Origin: Schoenoplectus triqueter
Lineage: Eukaryota > Streptophyta > Magnoliopsida > Poales > Cyperaceae
DNA length: 57,923 nt
Assembly (NCBI GenBank): GCA_964058805.1
Contig: CAXKVV010000683.1
Coordinates: forward strand, 1 to 57,923
Direction: 5' to 3'
Each line of letters opens with the position of its first letter. Position 1 is the stretch's first letter. Below, one piece after another: positions 38,280-50,913 of the stretch. A program made the translations under genes and the position numbers. The notes beneath the pieces are model-generated. The model was not told the origin of the DNA, did no database searches, and saw only the letters and a list, made by a program, of their open reading frames with translations.

Positions 38280-40446
38280 TAAAATATTCATTTTGAAGTG
38301 TTAATTTAACAATCTTATAATATACATAATTAGGAGTAATTATATTAATTTTCACCAAATTATGTGTTGTTATGCGGCCAAAAATTTTTCGTAAAGCCAA
38401 ACCACTTGTTTAACCAGCAGATTTTAACGCATCTTACTTATGTTTTGTGCAATATTAGCGTTATAGAATATTCGTATCAAAGTTTTAATTGGGGAACTTT
38501 ATAATATGTGTAATTAGGAGTAATTATATTAATTCGCACGAAATTATATGTAGTGATGCGGCCAAATATCATGAAAATCTCAAAGACCTTGTTTAAACAG
38601 CAGTTTTTAATGCATCTTACTAATGTTTTGCGCGGAATTAGGATCATAGAATATTCATATCGGAGTTTTAAGAGGACAATCTTATAATAGGCGTAATCAG
38701 CAGTAATTATTTTAATTTGTACGGAATAATGTGCAGTTATGGGGGCAAAATTTTTCATAAACCCAAACAACTTGTTAAAACAGCACTTTTTAATGCATCT
38801 TACTTATGCTTTGTGCAAAATTAGCGTTATAGAGTACTCATATCGAAGTTTTAATTGGAAAACTTTATAATAGTCATAATTAGGTATAGTTATATTAATT
38901 TTCACGAAATTATGTGTAGTTATGAGGGCAAAACTGTTGAGAAATCAAATAACTTTTTAAAATAGCAGTTTCTAATGCATCTTTCTTTTATTTTGTGAAA
39001 AATTAGTATCGTAGAATATTCATATCACAGTATTACTTGAAAAATCTTATAAAAAACATAGTTAGGGGTAATTATATTAATTTATACGGAATTATGTGCA
39101 GTAATGCGGCCAAAAAAATTTGGACTGATCAAACAACTTGTTTAAACTGCAGTTTTTAATGCATCTTACTTATGTTTTAAGCAAAATTAGCGCCGTAGAA
39201 TATATGCATATCGGTGTTTTAATCAGAAAATCTCACCATGGGCATATTTAGGAGTAATTATATTAATTTATTAGAAATTCTGTGTAGTTATGCTGCCATA
39301 ATTTTTTGAAAATCCAAATTAACTTGTTTTAACAGCTGTTTTTAATGCATCTTACTAGAATTTTGTGAAACATTAGTGTCGTAGAATATTCATATCGGAT
39401 TTTAAATTGAATAATCTTATAATAGGCATAATTAGCAGTAATTGTATTAATTTTCATGAAATTATGTGTCGTTATGAGGCAATAAATGTTAAAAATCTTT
39501 AAAAACTTGTTTAAACAGCACTTTCTAATGTATCTTACTTATGCCTTACGAAAAATTAGTGTCCTATCATATTCATATCGAGGTGTTAGTTTAACAATTT
39601 TATAGTAGACACAGTTAGGGGTAATTATATTAATTCTCTCGAAATTACGCGATGTTTTGATGCAAAAAAAAAATGTTAAAAAATCTTAAACAACCAGTTT
39701 AAACAACAGCTTCTAGTGCATCATACTTGCAGTTTATGCAAAATTAGCGTCACAGAATATTTATATCTAAGTTTTAAATGGACAATCATATAGTAGGCAT
39801 AATTAATAGTAATTATATTAATTTTCATAAAATTATATGTAGTTGCGCGGCCAATAATGTTTAAAAACTCAAACAACTTGTTTAAAAAACTGTTTTCAAT
39901 GCATCTTATTTATGTTTTGTGCAAAATTTGTGTCGTACGATGTTCATATCGAAGTGTTAAATGAATGATCTTATAATAGGTATAATTAGGAGTTATTATA
40001 TTAATTCTCACGAAAGTATGCGTAGATTTGAGTCGAAGAATGTTAAAAATCTTAAACAACTTGTTTAAACAGTTGTTTCTTACATATCTCACTTATGTTT
40101 TATGAAAAATTAGTGTCGTAGAATATTCATATCGAAGTGTTAATCGGACAATCTTATATTAGGCATAATTGGGAGTAATTATATTAATTTTCATGAAATT
40201 ATGTGTCCTTATGCGGCCGAAGATTTTGAACAACACAAACAATTTGTTTAAACATCTATTTTTAGTGCATCGTACTTATGTCTTGTGCAAAATTAGTATC
40301 GTAGAATGTTCATATCGATGTTTCAATTGGCTAATATTCTAATAGGTGTAATTAGGAGTAATTATATTAACTTTTACGAAATTATATGTAGCAATGAGGC
40401 CAAAAATGTTGAAAAACTTATCTTTTTTTTAAATAGCAATTTATAA
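38280..40446. repeat. HOR unit 13, truncated right edge
   Basis: This unit matches the others through AAATAGCA-TTTATAA and then stops about 36 bp before the unit would end, passing directly into unrelated GGGCC-rich sequence. One change (CAGTTT to CAATTT at 40439) lies next to the break. There is no run of degraded monomers beyond it. Confidence 0.9.
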
Positions 40447-40990
40447 GAAGGGCCTACTTTTTAAAGATTGAGCATGATCCTTGAAAAGTTCGGTCCTTAC
40501 CATTAGAAAGGGTCGGGCCGTGCTTCTTAGGGCTGAATTTTTTAAAGGGCCGGCCGGGTCGGATCCAAGGGCCGAGCTCTTATGAACTATCCATAGGTGT
40601 ATGTATATTTATATTGTTTCATCAACATATATATAGACACACACACACATAAAAGAAGTCTAAAATGTAACGTGTTGCACAGATGTGCCCGTACATCATG
40701 TCAAACTTTAAATTAAAAATGACCGATCCAACCCGTGGGGTAATGCGGAGAGTAGTAGTATTTGGTGATCATAGGTGGTGGTGATGCTGGAGGGGTTATT
40801 GGTGGGGATGATGTTTGGCTTGGTTGAGTTGGGTGGGTTTAGGATTTGGTGGGACTGCAGGTGGTGTGCTCACCACCTGTGCATAGATTCAGGTTGATTG
40901 TGGAACACATACTACGGTGAACTTGGGGGGTTGGATGTCGCTTGGTGGAAAACGAGGGGGATTCCTGCGCCGGGTGATAAGGGTCCCTCT
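40447..40990. other. GC-richer transposon-like debris next to the satellite
   Basis: GGGCC/GGTCGGGCC words (40450-40580) resemble ends of plant DNA transposons. A perfect 9-bp hairpin CAGGTGGTG/CACCACCTG with a 4-nt loop lies at 40859-40880. No coding frame was recognised. Confidence 0.4.
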
Positions 40991-40999
40991 CTCTCACTG

Positions 41000-41620
41000 T
41001 GCTTAGCGTATTGATAAATGTGTGTGTTGTGCATGTTACGTACTCGTATATGATGTGTTCGACATGGAACGTATCATGTCAGCGCGTGTTCGCGTATTTG
41101 AATGTGTGTATTTTAACATGTCAAAAATTAAAAAACGCAAACACGCACATTTAAGATACGTGACATATCTAGCATAATGTGTTAAACGTGTTCGTGTATA
41201 TACGTGTTTAACATATGTCAATACTTGTAGCACATAGAAATTCAACAGATTTTAAACAAAATTGAAGAAATATATAAGAAAAATTAGAGTGATCATAGTC
41301 ACAAAAAATAAAATTGACATGTCATATTCAGAAATATTATATAGATTAGAGTGATCATGATCTCCAACTTCAATATCAACCTAATCTTTTAAGTACACAA
41401 ACATTTTAAAAGTTTGATATGCTGAAGTATTTTACACGTGCATGTACACGTGTGTGTTTAGATGTGTCAAAATTATTCATATGTTGATCACGTACGTTTA
41501 ACAATACAACACGTGTGACACATAAACATGTCACTTGCAGACACATTCAGATACAAATACTTATTTACGTCTATATTTACACGTATGTATACACGTATCT
41601 GACACGTTTATCATTACCCT
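41000..41620. repeat. ACGTGT/ACACGT-rich degenerate repeat region
   Basis: Words such as ACGTGT, ACACGT, CACGTG, TGACACG and GTGTTC recur on both strands across about 600 bp, with no ordered unit. Such regions are common in decayed plant DNA transposons. Open frames here read through the repeats and are not credible. Confidence 0.4.
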
Positions 41621-41639
41621 AACTACATTGATTCCACTC

Positions 41640-44200
41640 TCTCCACTCTCTCTACTTCTCTCTTTCTCAGGATTGAAATGTGGTAATCACAGCTCCTTAT
41701 CTCTCCGAAGACTTTTTGTAGTTTTATGTGACTAATCTCACAAATGAATGATAATAAAAAAGAACTCCGCGAAACATTGCATTACTCGTCTCTCTCACTG
41801 ATTTTAGTTTTTCCTCTTTCCGGGACTATATTTGAAATGAATATCCTCTTCTCATGATATTTTTATTTTTCCTCTGATAATATAAATTATATTTTTTATT
41901 CAACTAATCCGAGATGATTCGATTTAATCCGTGTCAAAATTATTTTCATCTAAAAACCTGCCTAAATGACATAATAATGTGTTTCATTCTTTCTCCTTTC
42001 AAAAAGAAAAAAAAAATCTATTTTTCTCCAATTTCAATATAAATCACCTTTTAGATAAAAGAGAAGATAGTCTCTTCAATTTATATTTCATAAAAATATA
42101 GCTCGGATCAAATCATGCACTAATCTAATCATGATGCAAATCAAATGATATAGAAAAACATTAGTTTCAATAACACTGCACTAATATTAGTATCATAGGT
42201 GGACTCAACAAATTATGTTGCGCAAGAAACAATTTTTCGGACTATGAAAAATTAAACGTAGCAACAAATCAATTTTAAACTCTTAGAACAATGGTACTGC
42301 ATAGTATATCCAATAACTATGAACCTTCAATCTAGGTTTTGTTGGACATACAACAATTCAGTTCTAAATTCTAAAAACGCGGCATTTGACGATGACAATT
42401 GATATTGACCGCAGTTGAAATGAACATAGAATTTTAGTTTAGAAACTTATGAAACATTATATAAGAGAATTATTTCAGTACACCACAAAAAATTAAACGA
42501 TCAAAATAATTTTGAATAAACAGGTAAATTTAATTAGTTAGACATATGAAACTTAAAATGGAAGGTTCAATTAATCATTCAATTCTGAATTATATATTAT
42601 TTTTTTAATATATTTGTATTTGTATTTATTCTTTTTCATACTATCATTGTTTCATCATGCGGTGGAAATTACTTCAAGAAAATTTGGTTCAAATTTTTTT
42701 TTGATATACCATCGACTTGCTTATTATATTTTTTGAGAAAAAAATGAGGATCATGTTCTCAAATTTTCATTAAATGGTGTTAAGAAATAAAACAATGCAA
42801 AAAGTTTGAATTCAATTGTATAGCTTTAGTATTTTAAATTAAACCTTTATAAAAATAATAAACAATAAAGATTTGTACATAAAATAATTTCATCAGAAGT
42901 TCAGAACCCAAGGCTACAATTATCCGACGCAAAATCAACAAACCGATATGAATCCCAACAATATGTTCTGAACGGCGGGACCCACAGGAGACCGATAATT
43001 TAGGAATTGAGATGGGCCCACAAAAAAATGTTGCTGTGGGTCCCATTGTGGGCCGGGGCCGGGAGAGATTTTGGGGGTTGGAACTTGAAAGCGAGTATTC
43101 TTTATAGTACTCTACTATAATAGAGTAACTGTTTGAAGATTATTATTTTTGAATTTATGTGATGAACTATTTGAATTTAATTTTCATCATTAGATTTACA
43201 TAGTTCATTTAATCTGAGCATTTTACTCCTATAAAATACTCTAGAGGATATAAATTCAGATCTCGAAGATCGAAAACTACGAAATGTAAAATTTGCACCA
43301 GTTTTACAAAATTGCTTGCTTTTCTTTATTTTTTTTACTTTGAGAAAGATGATATTTTTCCTTGTGTAACACTCAAGGTTCACATTGTTAGTGGATTGGA
43401 TTGGATCGAACTTGAATAAAATTATTATTATTATTTATTTTTTTAGTATGATCTAATCTGATCTAAATAAAATAATAAAGTATTTATTAATTATTTTTAT
43501 AGATTTTTAAGTACATTAATAAATAATTAATATTAATATGTGTGTATAAGCTTTGATTAGCATTAACTATAAAATTAATTCAAAAATAATAAACAAGTCA
43601 AATCGATATGTTTTATACCTGATATGGCTCGTGACATATCATAAAATTTTGATTGATATCTTTATTTATTTTCGAATCATTTTAAGTCGGATCGGGTTAA
43701 ATTTTGATCTATCAGATCGGGTTAAACTTTGACCTATCGGATAGAGTCAAGACATCATCATTGTGTCTAGAAGAAATAAATTCAATACAATGTTAAACGC
43801 CAAAAAGGCTAAAACGTTCGCCTAGACACCTTGATGTGATCGGTTTGGGAAGGGAAAGTATCAACATCAGAATATTGTACAAAACTACATTTTAGATTTT
43901 TAAATTTTATTTGGTAAAGAAATCTGGAAAGAGAAACTTCAAGGTCTGCTATTTTTCTTCTTAATTAAATGTCAGCAGCCAACAGCTGTCTTAACTTTCT
44001 AAAAATACATGATAATCTTCACGTGTAATAATTTTTTTAATTAAAATGTACATTTCGATGAGCTAAAACAAATGCTTATATATTCTCTTTCAGAAAGTTA
44101 CATGAAAAAAATTTCGCAAAAGATATTTGAAGCACATAAGAGATGATGAAGGTGATGACAGTAGTAATAATAAATATATGATAATATGATTTTACCTCGC
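41640..44200. other. AT-rich intergenic stretch
   Basis: No gene, RNA or complete element was recognised. At 43013-43047 ATGGGCCCACA and TGTGGGTCCCAT form an inverted repeat with one bulge, in a small GC-rich patch (42960-43070), possibly a transposon end. Confidence 0.4.
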
Positions 44201-44210
44201 TCGTATCATA

Positions 44211-44293
44211 GTCTCTCGTTTAGTCAATTATTTGTACTCATCACCTATGTATTGGTGTGGTGATGAGTACAAATAATTGACTAAACGAGAGAC
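44211..44293. repeat. Perfect 35-bp inverted repeat
   Basis: Arms 44211-44245 and 44259-44293 are exactly complementary over 35 bp around a 13-nt loop. Similar words ACCTCGCTC (from 44195) and ACCTCACTC (from 44299) flank it, as a possible 9-bp target duplication with one change. It may be a tiny fold-back element. A small-RNA hairpin is an alternative without further support. Confidence 0.85.
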
Positions 44294-46800
44294 CATGTAC
44301 CTCACTCTTTGCACAGTTTGCTGCATTTTTAGGTGTATTTTCTTCTAACATCAGAGTTGTCAAATCGAAAGATTCTTCAAATTTTAAATTGGGTATGACC
44401 CATTAGTCCATTACCCATGTTGAATTTGTATCTCGGATTGTATGGGATTGGGAGGGAAAAAATGCACCTTCTTTAGTAGACCTGTAATCTGTAGACCAAA
44501 TTGCCACAATGCAAGAGAGTATCATGTAATTAAGCAAGATAATAGAAAATAAAAGAGATTCTCAATTGCCGATTAGCTTCTTAGTTCTTACTACCCATAA
44601 TTATAAATCGGCTTTAGTTGAGAGAAATTCTTGAAATAAATCTGTGATGATCTTTCAAAATTAATAAATGATTTTTTTAATAATGTTGTCTTGATAGAAT
44701 AGTTGGAAAAATAATTAGATTTTTTTATATTATTAGATGAATTTTATCATATGTAGGTAGTACTTTTTAGCTTGATCTGTTATCAAATATAAGACTTGAA
44801 TTATTCTAATAAAATTATTGCTCCTACTTGCAAAAGTCATCGGTATTTTACTCATATTTGAAATTTAGGTTCCCCTCTTTTTTTTCTTGTTGCTTCCATT
44901 TTTGGTTTTCCAAGTTGGCAAATCAAACTTTTCCCCAGTTAACTTCTTATTTAAATATAAAAGGGAAGCAAACTGGGTAACAATGTTAGAGATTGAGGTC
45001 AAATTGAATTTTTAGAAGGAGCTTCAGGACAAAACCATTGTTGGGTTTTATTAAATAAGTTAACATTTGAACATATCTATGCAATTGGTCGTCAAATAAT
45101 ATTTAACCCAGACGGCAGCTAAAAGAAATCCAATATAGAATTGTATTATTGAGCCAATCATGCATGAACCACCAACGAGTCAAAGGGATTATGAACTACA
45201 ATAAGTCAATAATACACTGAATCAATTTTCCTTGTCACAAGAAAATAAATCATTATGCACTTCTTTTAGTGATACTAGTTATATACCTGTGCGTTACAAC
45301 AAACTTTTTTATTTAAACATTAAAACATTATAGGATAAAAAAATTCACATTCATCTAATATTAAATTATAATTCACCAAATTATAGAAAAAACCTATAAT
45401 AAAGACCATATTTAATCTTGGATGAGATTTTTGCACAATATGAGTTAATGATTCATGATTTTTATGACAAGAAAAGTAAATTATTCTAACATATATTGTC
45501 ACCATTAATTTCTTATCAAATATGCACAAGGTTGCTAAATAAAAAAAACTATATTATGAAAATAATAGTATATATGGGAAAGAAATGGAGAGAAAGAGGG
45601 AATCAATGGACGCGATCACATACGTTCGATCAACCAAAAATAAATATTATCCATCTAATTGAAGGATAAAATGAGTATAATAAAATAAATACTATGACAA
45701 AAAAATGGACCCTCCAATTCTTAGATGCTTTATATAATAAAATATAAATAATAAGATATAGATATATAGGTGCCAGCATGCTACGTAATAATCCGCCTTG
45801 GGAAAAATTTAAGAAAACTGTTTCAGTATAGATACCATAAATTAAAAATATTTCCTGCTCTAAAAAAGTAAGAAAAAAATAAAATAAATTCAATGTTTGA
45901 TACGTTATACATATTAATATAGACCATTGTGTGAATATTTGTATTTGGATCTAGAGTATAAAAAATATACTTTATTATGTCTGAAATTTCAGTGTTCAAT
46001 AAATTATTTTATATATAATTCTCCTAGGATACAAAAAAATTCCAACTTTTTTTTTCATATTTTTAGATTTTTACGAGTGACTCCAAAATATTAAAAATTA
46101 ATGAATATTTTTATATAAAAATAGATAGATCATTATCAAACTATTTAAAATAAATACTTAAAAAATTCAAAATATATAAAGTATTTGCATTGCAAAATAT
46201 TATGATATAAAAATTATCAATCAATATAAATCAAATTGCGATGAATATATTTTAAGGCGTTTGTAAATATTTTCACAATAATTTATCACTCTACAATCTA
46301 TCACATATATATTTTATTAGAACTTTTATTAATACGTGCCTTGTTGAAGTAGTTTTGGGATGCCTATTTTTTTTAGGGAAAATTGAGTATGTACCCATCT
46401 AAATTTGTAAATTAAATATTTATCCATTAAAACTTAAAATTTAATATATACCCATTAAAAATATATTTTTTTCTTATGTAATTTAAGTTTATCAATTCAT
46501 TCGAATTTGTGTAGTCCAAAAATACCCTCTTCTCCTTTTGGTTTCTCATAAATTATCATCATTTCTCTGTATTATTGAAGATTGTTCATTTTTCAGTTCT
46601 AGATCAGCAAACATCATGTCATGTATTATTCACATGCTCTCGCTCTCTCTACCTGCTCTAACATTCTCTCTCCCGCCCTCTCTCTCTAATCTCTTCTGCT
46701 ACCCTTTTTTTTTTTTTACATTCAATCATCACAGAGTGGAGAGTAATGGGACAATTTTTATAATTTTGATTCTGTTAGGATGATTTATTTTTTAATCGGT
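44294..46800. other. AT-rich intergenic stretch
   Basis: Only short chance frames occur. The word ATATACCTGTGCGTTACAAC at about 45281 resembles a motif near the ends of some plant transposons, but no partner end was found. Pyrimidine-rich CT tracts lie at 46630-46690. Confidence 0.4.
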
Positions 46801-46818
46801 AGAAATCCCTATATAACT

Positions 46819-47100
46819 ATTTATTTTGACAATTTTGACAATTGACTTAACTGTAAATTCATAGAAAATCTTAAAAATGGAATAAATTTTACAAATATAT
46901 TTTTAAATCTATGGATTGATTGTGATTCAATTTTGATGTAATTTGTCATTTGATATTCCATCAAATATCATCAAATTTAAACCATTAAAATTATCATATA
47001 ATTTTAATGACCTCTGATAAAATAATAAATGACATCAAATTGTATTAAAATTGAATCACAATCAATCCATGGAAAAATATTTTCCTGGGGACTTATAAGA
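46819..47100. mobile_element. Fold-back MITE, family D copy 1
   Basis: Arms near 46911-46960 (ATGGATTGATTGTGATTCAA...) and 47020-47070 (...TTGAATCACAATCAATCCAT) are complementary. They enclose a perfect 12-bp stem palindrome at 46983-47009 (CATTAAAATTAT-CAT-ATAATTTTAATG). The left end ATTTATTTTGACAA matches that of the second copy at 50914; the right end is lost or diverged. No coding capacity. Confidence 0.65.
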
Positions 47101-47109
47101 TGTCAAAGG

Positions 47110-47290
47110 AAAAGTAGAACAGGGCTAAAAGCGAGTTAGGATACTATGGGTATAGCCGTATAGGTAAGTATTCGGGGGCTGGGATTCGTGAAGAGCAACG
47201 CCTTACGATATTCATGACCTGTTGCATGTAAGGTTGGAAACTCAAACGTGGATAGCACCAGCTGTGGATCAACGATTTTGGTTAGGAATA
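47110..47290. other. Small GC-richer island, unidentified
   Basis: About 180 bp of more balanced base composition stands out from AT-rich surroundings. No long open frame on either strand and no motif were recognised. It may be a piece of a transposon or of organellar DNA. Confidence 0.25.
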
Positions 47291-47708
47291 TCGGGTTCAA
47301 ACTTATGAGATACTAAATAAAAATAATATTTTAATATATATTTTTATCCAATAAAAACTATTAAAATAATATCTTTTAAATATTAAAAAAAATAATAATA
47401 ATAAATAAAACTCAAAATAATAAATAATTAAGTTGATGAAGAAAATTTTACTCTATCAAACTTTATATTTTGAAGTACTTGTATAATTATTTTATTATGC
47501 ATGATATTAAATATTTTTTCTCAATAAAAATAATCAAACAATCTAAAAAAATTCAAAGAGGACATATTACCAAAAAATATGACTTAAAAAATACTATTTT
47601 TTAAAATTCAAAGGAGACAGTTGTCCCCCCTTACCCTCTTTACATCTGCCCCTGGATAGCATAGGGAAGAAGTCATAGCTCTGCTTCGAGATAGTTCCTA
47701 TTCTATTA

Positions 47709-48877
47709 GGGTTCGTTTGGCAAATCAAGGAATAACTTCAGAAGACTTGTAATTTTGGAAGAGTGATAGAATAATATATTTTTGGAAGAGTGGTAGAAGA
47801 GTAGTAGTATTCTTGACTATTCAGAAAAGCGAAACTATAATTTGGCAGTTATTAATCAGAATAGTTAAAATATAAATAATTATGATACTAACAATAATGA
47901 TGATGATGATAATAATAGTAAAATAATAATAATAAAATAATAAAATAATAAAAAATACAAATAATAATCTATAATCATAATCATAATCATAATAATATAA
48001 TACAAATATAAACATAATTATAATATAATAATAAAAATTATAATTATAATTATAATCACAATAATATAATAATAAATAAATATAATTATAATCATAATAA
48101 TATAATAATAAATAAATAAAATAATAATAATATAATAATAATAATATAATCATAATATAATAATATAATACAACATAATCAAATAATAACCATAATCATG
48201 ATAATAATAATCATAGTCGTAATCATAATAATATAATTGTAATATAATCATAGCTATAATAATATAATACAATATAATATCATATAACAATAATAATAAT
48301 AAGTAATAATAATCATAGTCATAAACATAATAATAATAATATAATAATATAATCATAATCGTAATATAATATATAATAATGAAATTATAATCATAATCAT
48401 GATAACATAATATAATAATAATAAATAATCATAATAATATAATCATATTTATAATCATAATATAATAATATAATACTAAAATCATAATTATTATAATAAT
48501 ATAATAATAAATAATAATAAAATTAATCATATAATAATAATACTAACAATGATGTTAATATAATAAGAATAATAATAATAATAATAATAATATAAATAAT
48601 CATAATAATATTAATATAATAATATAATAATAAATCATAATCATAATAATAATATAATAAATCATAATTATAATTATAATCATAACGTAATAATATAATA
48701 CAACATAACTAAACAATAATCGCTATTCCGACGAGAGCTGATCTGGTATACCACCTATAACTTGGTGTACCAGATTAACACTCTTCTACTTAGTCTAAAA
48801 TTCGTTTGACAAATTAATTGTCATAGTAGCTATTCTATTCTAACTTTTTTCTATTCCACCAAGTATCAAACACTCCC
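47709..48877. mobile_element. Tourist-like (PIF/Harbinger) element 1 with simple-repeat core
   Basis: It begins GGGTTCGTTTGGCAAATCAA and ends TATCAAACACTCCC (imperfect terminal inverted repeats), flanked by TTA on both sides (47706-47708 and 48878-48880). That is the target duplication of PIF/Harbinger Tourist MITEs. The ends are about 190 bp each. The middle (47880-48715) is TAA/CAT/ATA simple repeat. Near the right end is a 13-bp hairpin (48741-48775). Open frames in the core are just repeats of Tyr, Ile, Asp and Asn codons. Confidence 0.7.
47880..48715. repeat. Degenerate TAA/CATAAT simple-repeat block 1
   Basis: Interleaved ATA, TAA, TCATAA and TATAAT triplet and hexamer runs with no fixed order fill this block. 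It lies wholly inside the first Tourist-like element. Confidence 0.9.
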
Positions 48878-48980
48878 TTAACGAATAGGTGACTAAGTCC
48901 TTCCCATTTGTTATTTTTGAGTTGGTTGTCAAGATTGTTAAAATGGATAGTTGTTGTGGATCCCCACCCTTTTCTAATAT

Positions 48981-50419
48981 GGGTCCGTTTGGCAAATCAA
49001 GGAATAGATTTGGAAGAATGATAATTTTGGAAGAGTGATAGAATAGTATTTTTTTTTTGCAAGAGTGGTAGAAGAGTGGTATTCTTGACTATTCGGAAGA
49101 GCGAAAATATCGTTTGACAGTTGTTACTCAGAATAGTTAAAATAGGAATAATTATGATACTAATAATGATGATGATAATAATAATAGTAAAATAATAATC
49201 ATAATAGTAAGATAATAATAATAATAAAGTAATAAAAAATAATCATAATAAATAATAATAATATAATTATAATATAATAAAAATATAAACATAATCATAA
49301 TATAGTAATATAATAATAAAAAAAATTATAATTATAATCATAATTATAATAATATAATAATCATAATCATAATCATGATAATAATAATTATATTCATAAT
49401 CATAATAATATAATCATAATCATAATCATAATAATATAATCATAAAAATATAATCATAATCATAAAAATAATTATAAATAATAATAATAATAATAATAAT
49501 AAATTAATCATAACTATAATCAACATATAATAATATAATACAACATAATAAAATAATAATAAAGTAACAAAAAATAATCATAATAAATAATAATATTATA
49601 ATAATAATATAATAAAAATATAAACATAATCATAATATAGTAATATAATAATAAAAAATTATAATTACAATCATAATTATAATAATATAATAATAAGTAA
49701 TCATAATTTTAATAATATAATTATAATATAATAATCATAATTCTAATAATATAATCATATAAATATAATCATAATCATAAAAATAATTAAAAATAATTAT
49801 AATTATAATAATGTAATAATAAATTAATCATCACTATAATAAACATATAATAATAGAATACAACATAATAAAATAATAATAAATAATAATAATCATAATC
49901 ATAATCATCATAATATAATAATATAATAATAAATAATCTTGATCATAATAATATAATAATAAAATAATTATATTTATATTCATAATATTATAATATAATA
50001 TTAAAATTATATTTATAATAATAATAAATAATATAATAATACTAATGGTAATGATAATGATAATATAATAACAATAATGATAATAATAATTTAATAATAA
50101 TAATATAATGATAATAATAATAATAAATAATAATCATAATATTAATATAATAATAAATTATAATCATAAATATAATATAATAATATAATAATACTAAATC
50201 TTAATCTTAATCATAATATAATAATATAATATAATATAATCAAACAATAATCATTATTCCGATGAGAGCTAATCCGGTATTCCACCTATAAGTTGGTATA
50301 CCGGATTAGCACTATTCCGCACTCTTCTATTTAGTCTAAAATTCGTTTGGCAAATTAATTCATCGGAATAGCTATTCTATTCCAACTTTTTGCTATTCCA
50401 TTGGGTGCCAAATGGACCC
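48981..50419. mobile_element. Tourist-like (PIF/Harbinger) element 2 with simple-repeat core
   Basis: Terminal repeats are GGGTCCGTTTGGCA and TGCCAAATGGACCC (one mismatch). The left and right ~180 bp are clearly homologous to the ends of element 1. Flanks are TAT and ATA, so the target duplication is less clear than for element 1. Hairpin 50271-50307 is equivalent to that at 48741-48775. The core (49140-50235) is again TAA/CAT-type simple repeat, longer than in element 1. Confidence 0.75.
49140..50235. repeat. Degenerate TAA/CATAAT simple-repeat block 2
   Basis: Same repeat style as block 1, with internal larger duplications: the AACATAATAAAATAATAATAA neighbourhood recurs near 49541 and 49861. 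It is confined to the second Tourist-like element. Confidence 0.9.
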
Positions 50420-50913
50420 ATAGTGATTAAAAATGTTCCAAATATGAAGTTAAATTTCTTTGGTCAAGTTGTATTAAAATAAAAAAAAATGATACTTTTG
50501 CTAACGTAAATCATCCTAACAACAGTGACATCTACGTGTTCTCTAAGTAAATTATATACTTCTACTATTCTGATTTTCCACACTAAAATTTACGTAGTGC
50601 TTTATTTTATTAGAAAATAATTTTCCACACTAAACAAACTATTAAATTGACTTGTACTGGTTCTTAAACACATATTCAGAGAACATTTTTTTTACTAACT
50701 AAAGCATCAAATCTTGTTATATTACTTCACAGCACCTCTCTGTCTCTCTATCATGTGATAGCACGCCAAGTAGAAATTTGCTTAGTAGTTTGAACTTAAT
50801 TATTTATTGCGATAACGATGAGTCGTGCACTGAAAAGGAACAAAACATTTTCTATACCTCTACTGCCTCTCCTCTCACGCGCTGTCTGAAACTAAAGGGT
50901 TGAGATCGATAAT

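Larger units (their letters stand above)
11854..40446. repeat. Satellite array: 13 units of a 12-monomer higher-order repeat
   Basis: Thirteen head-to-tail units begin (TAAAATATTC) at 11854, 14055, 16257, 18459, 20661, 22863, 25065, 27267, 29469, 31671, 33874, 36077 and 38280. Unit length is 2,201 bp (first), 2,202 bp (units 2-9) or 2,203 bp (units 10-12); the last is truncated. Units differ at only a handful of positions, whereas the twelve monomers inside a unit are clearly diverged from one another. That is the definition of a higher-order repeat. The DNA is very AT-rich. Open frames of 97 and 60 codons recurring once per unit are artefacts of the repeat. A centromeric or heterochromatic satellite role is plausible but not shown. 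Confidence 0.97.

Noticed and set aside
11854..40446. CRISPR array or rDNA spacer as explanation of the periodicity
   Set aside because: Repeats are contiguous ~183-bp monomers with no spacer pattern and no rRNA sequence; the setting is a plant genome.
45270..45310. Helitron end suggested by CTAGTTATATACCTGTGCG
   Set aside because: No partner terminus or 3' hairpin with CTRR could be found.
47821..48356. 110- and 68-codon minus-strand frames rich in Tyr, Ile and Leu as membrane proteins
   Set aside because: They are translations of the TAA/CAT simple repeat.
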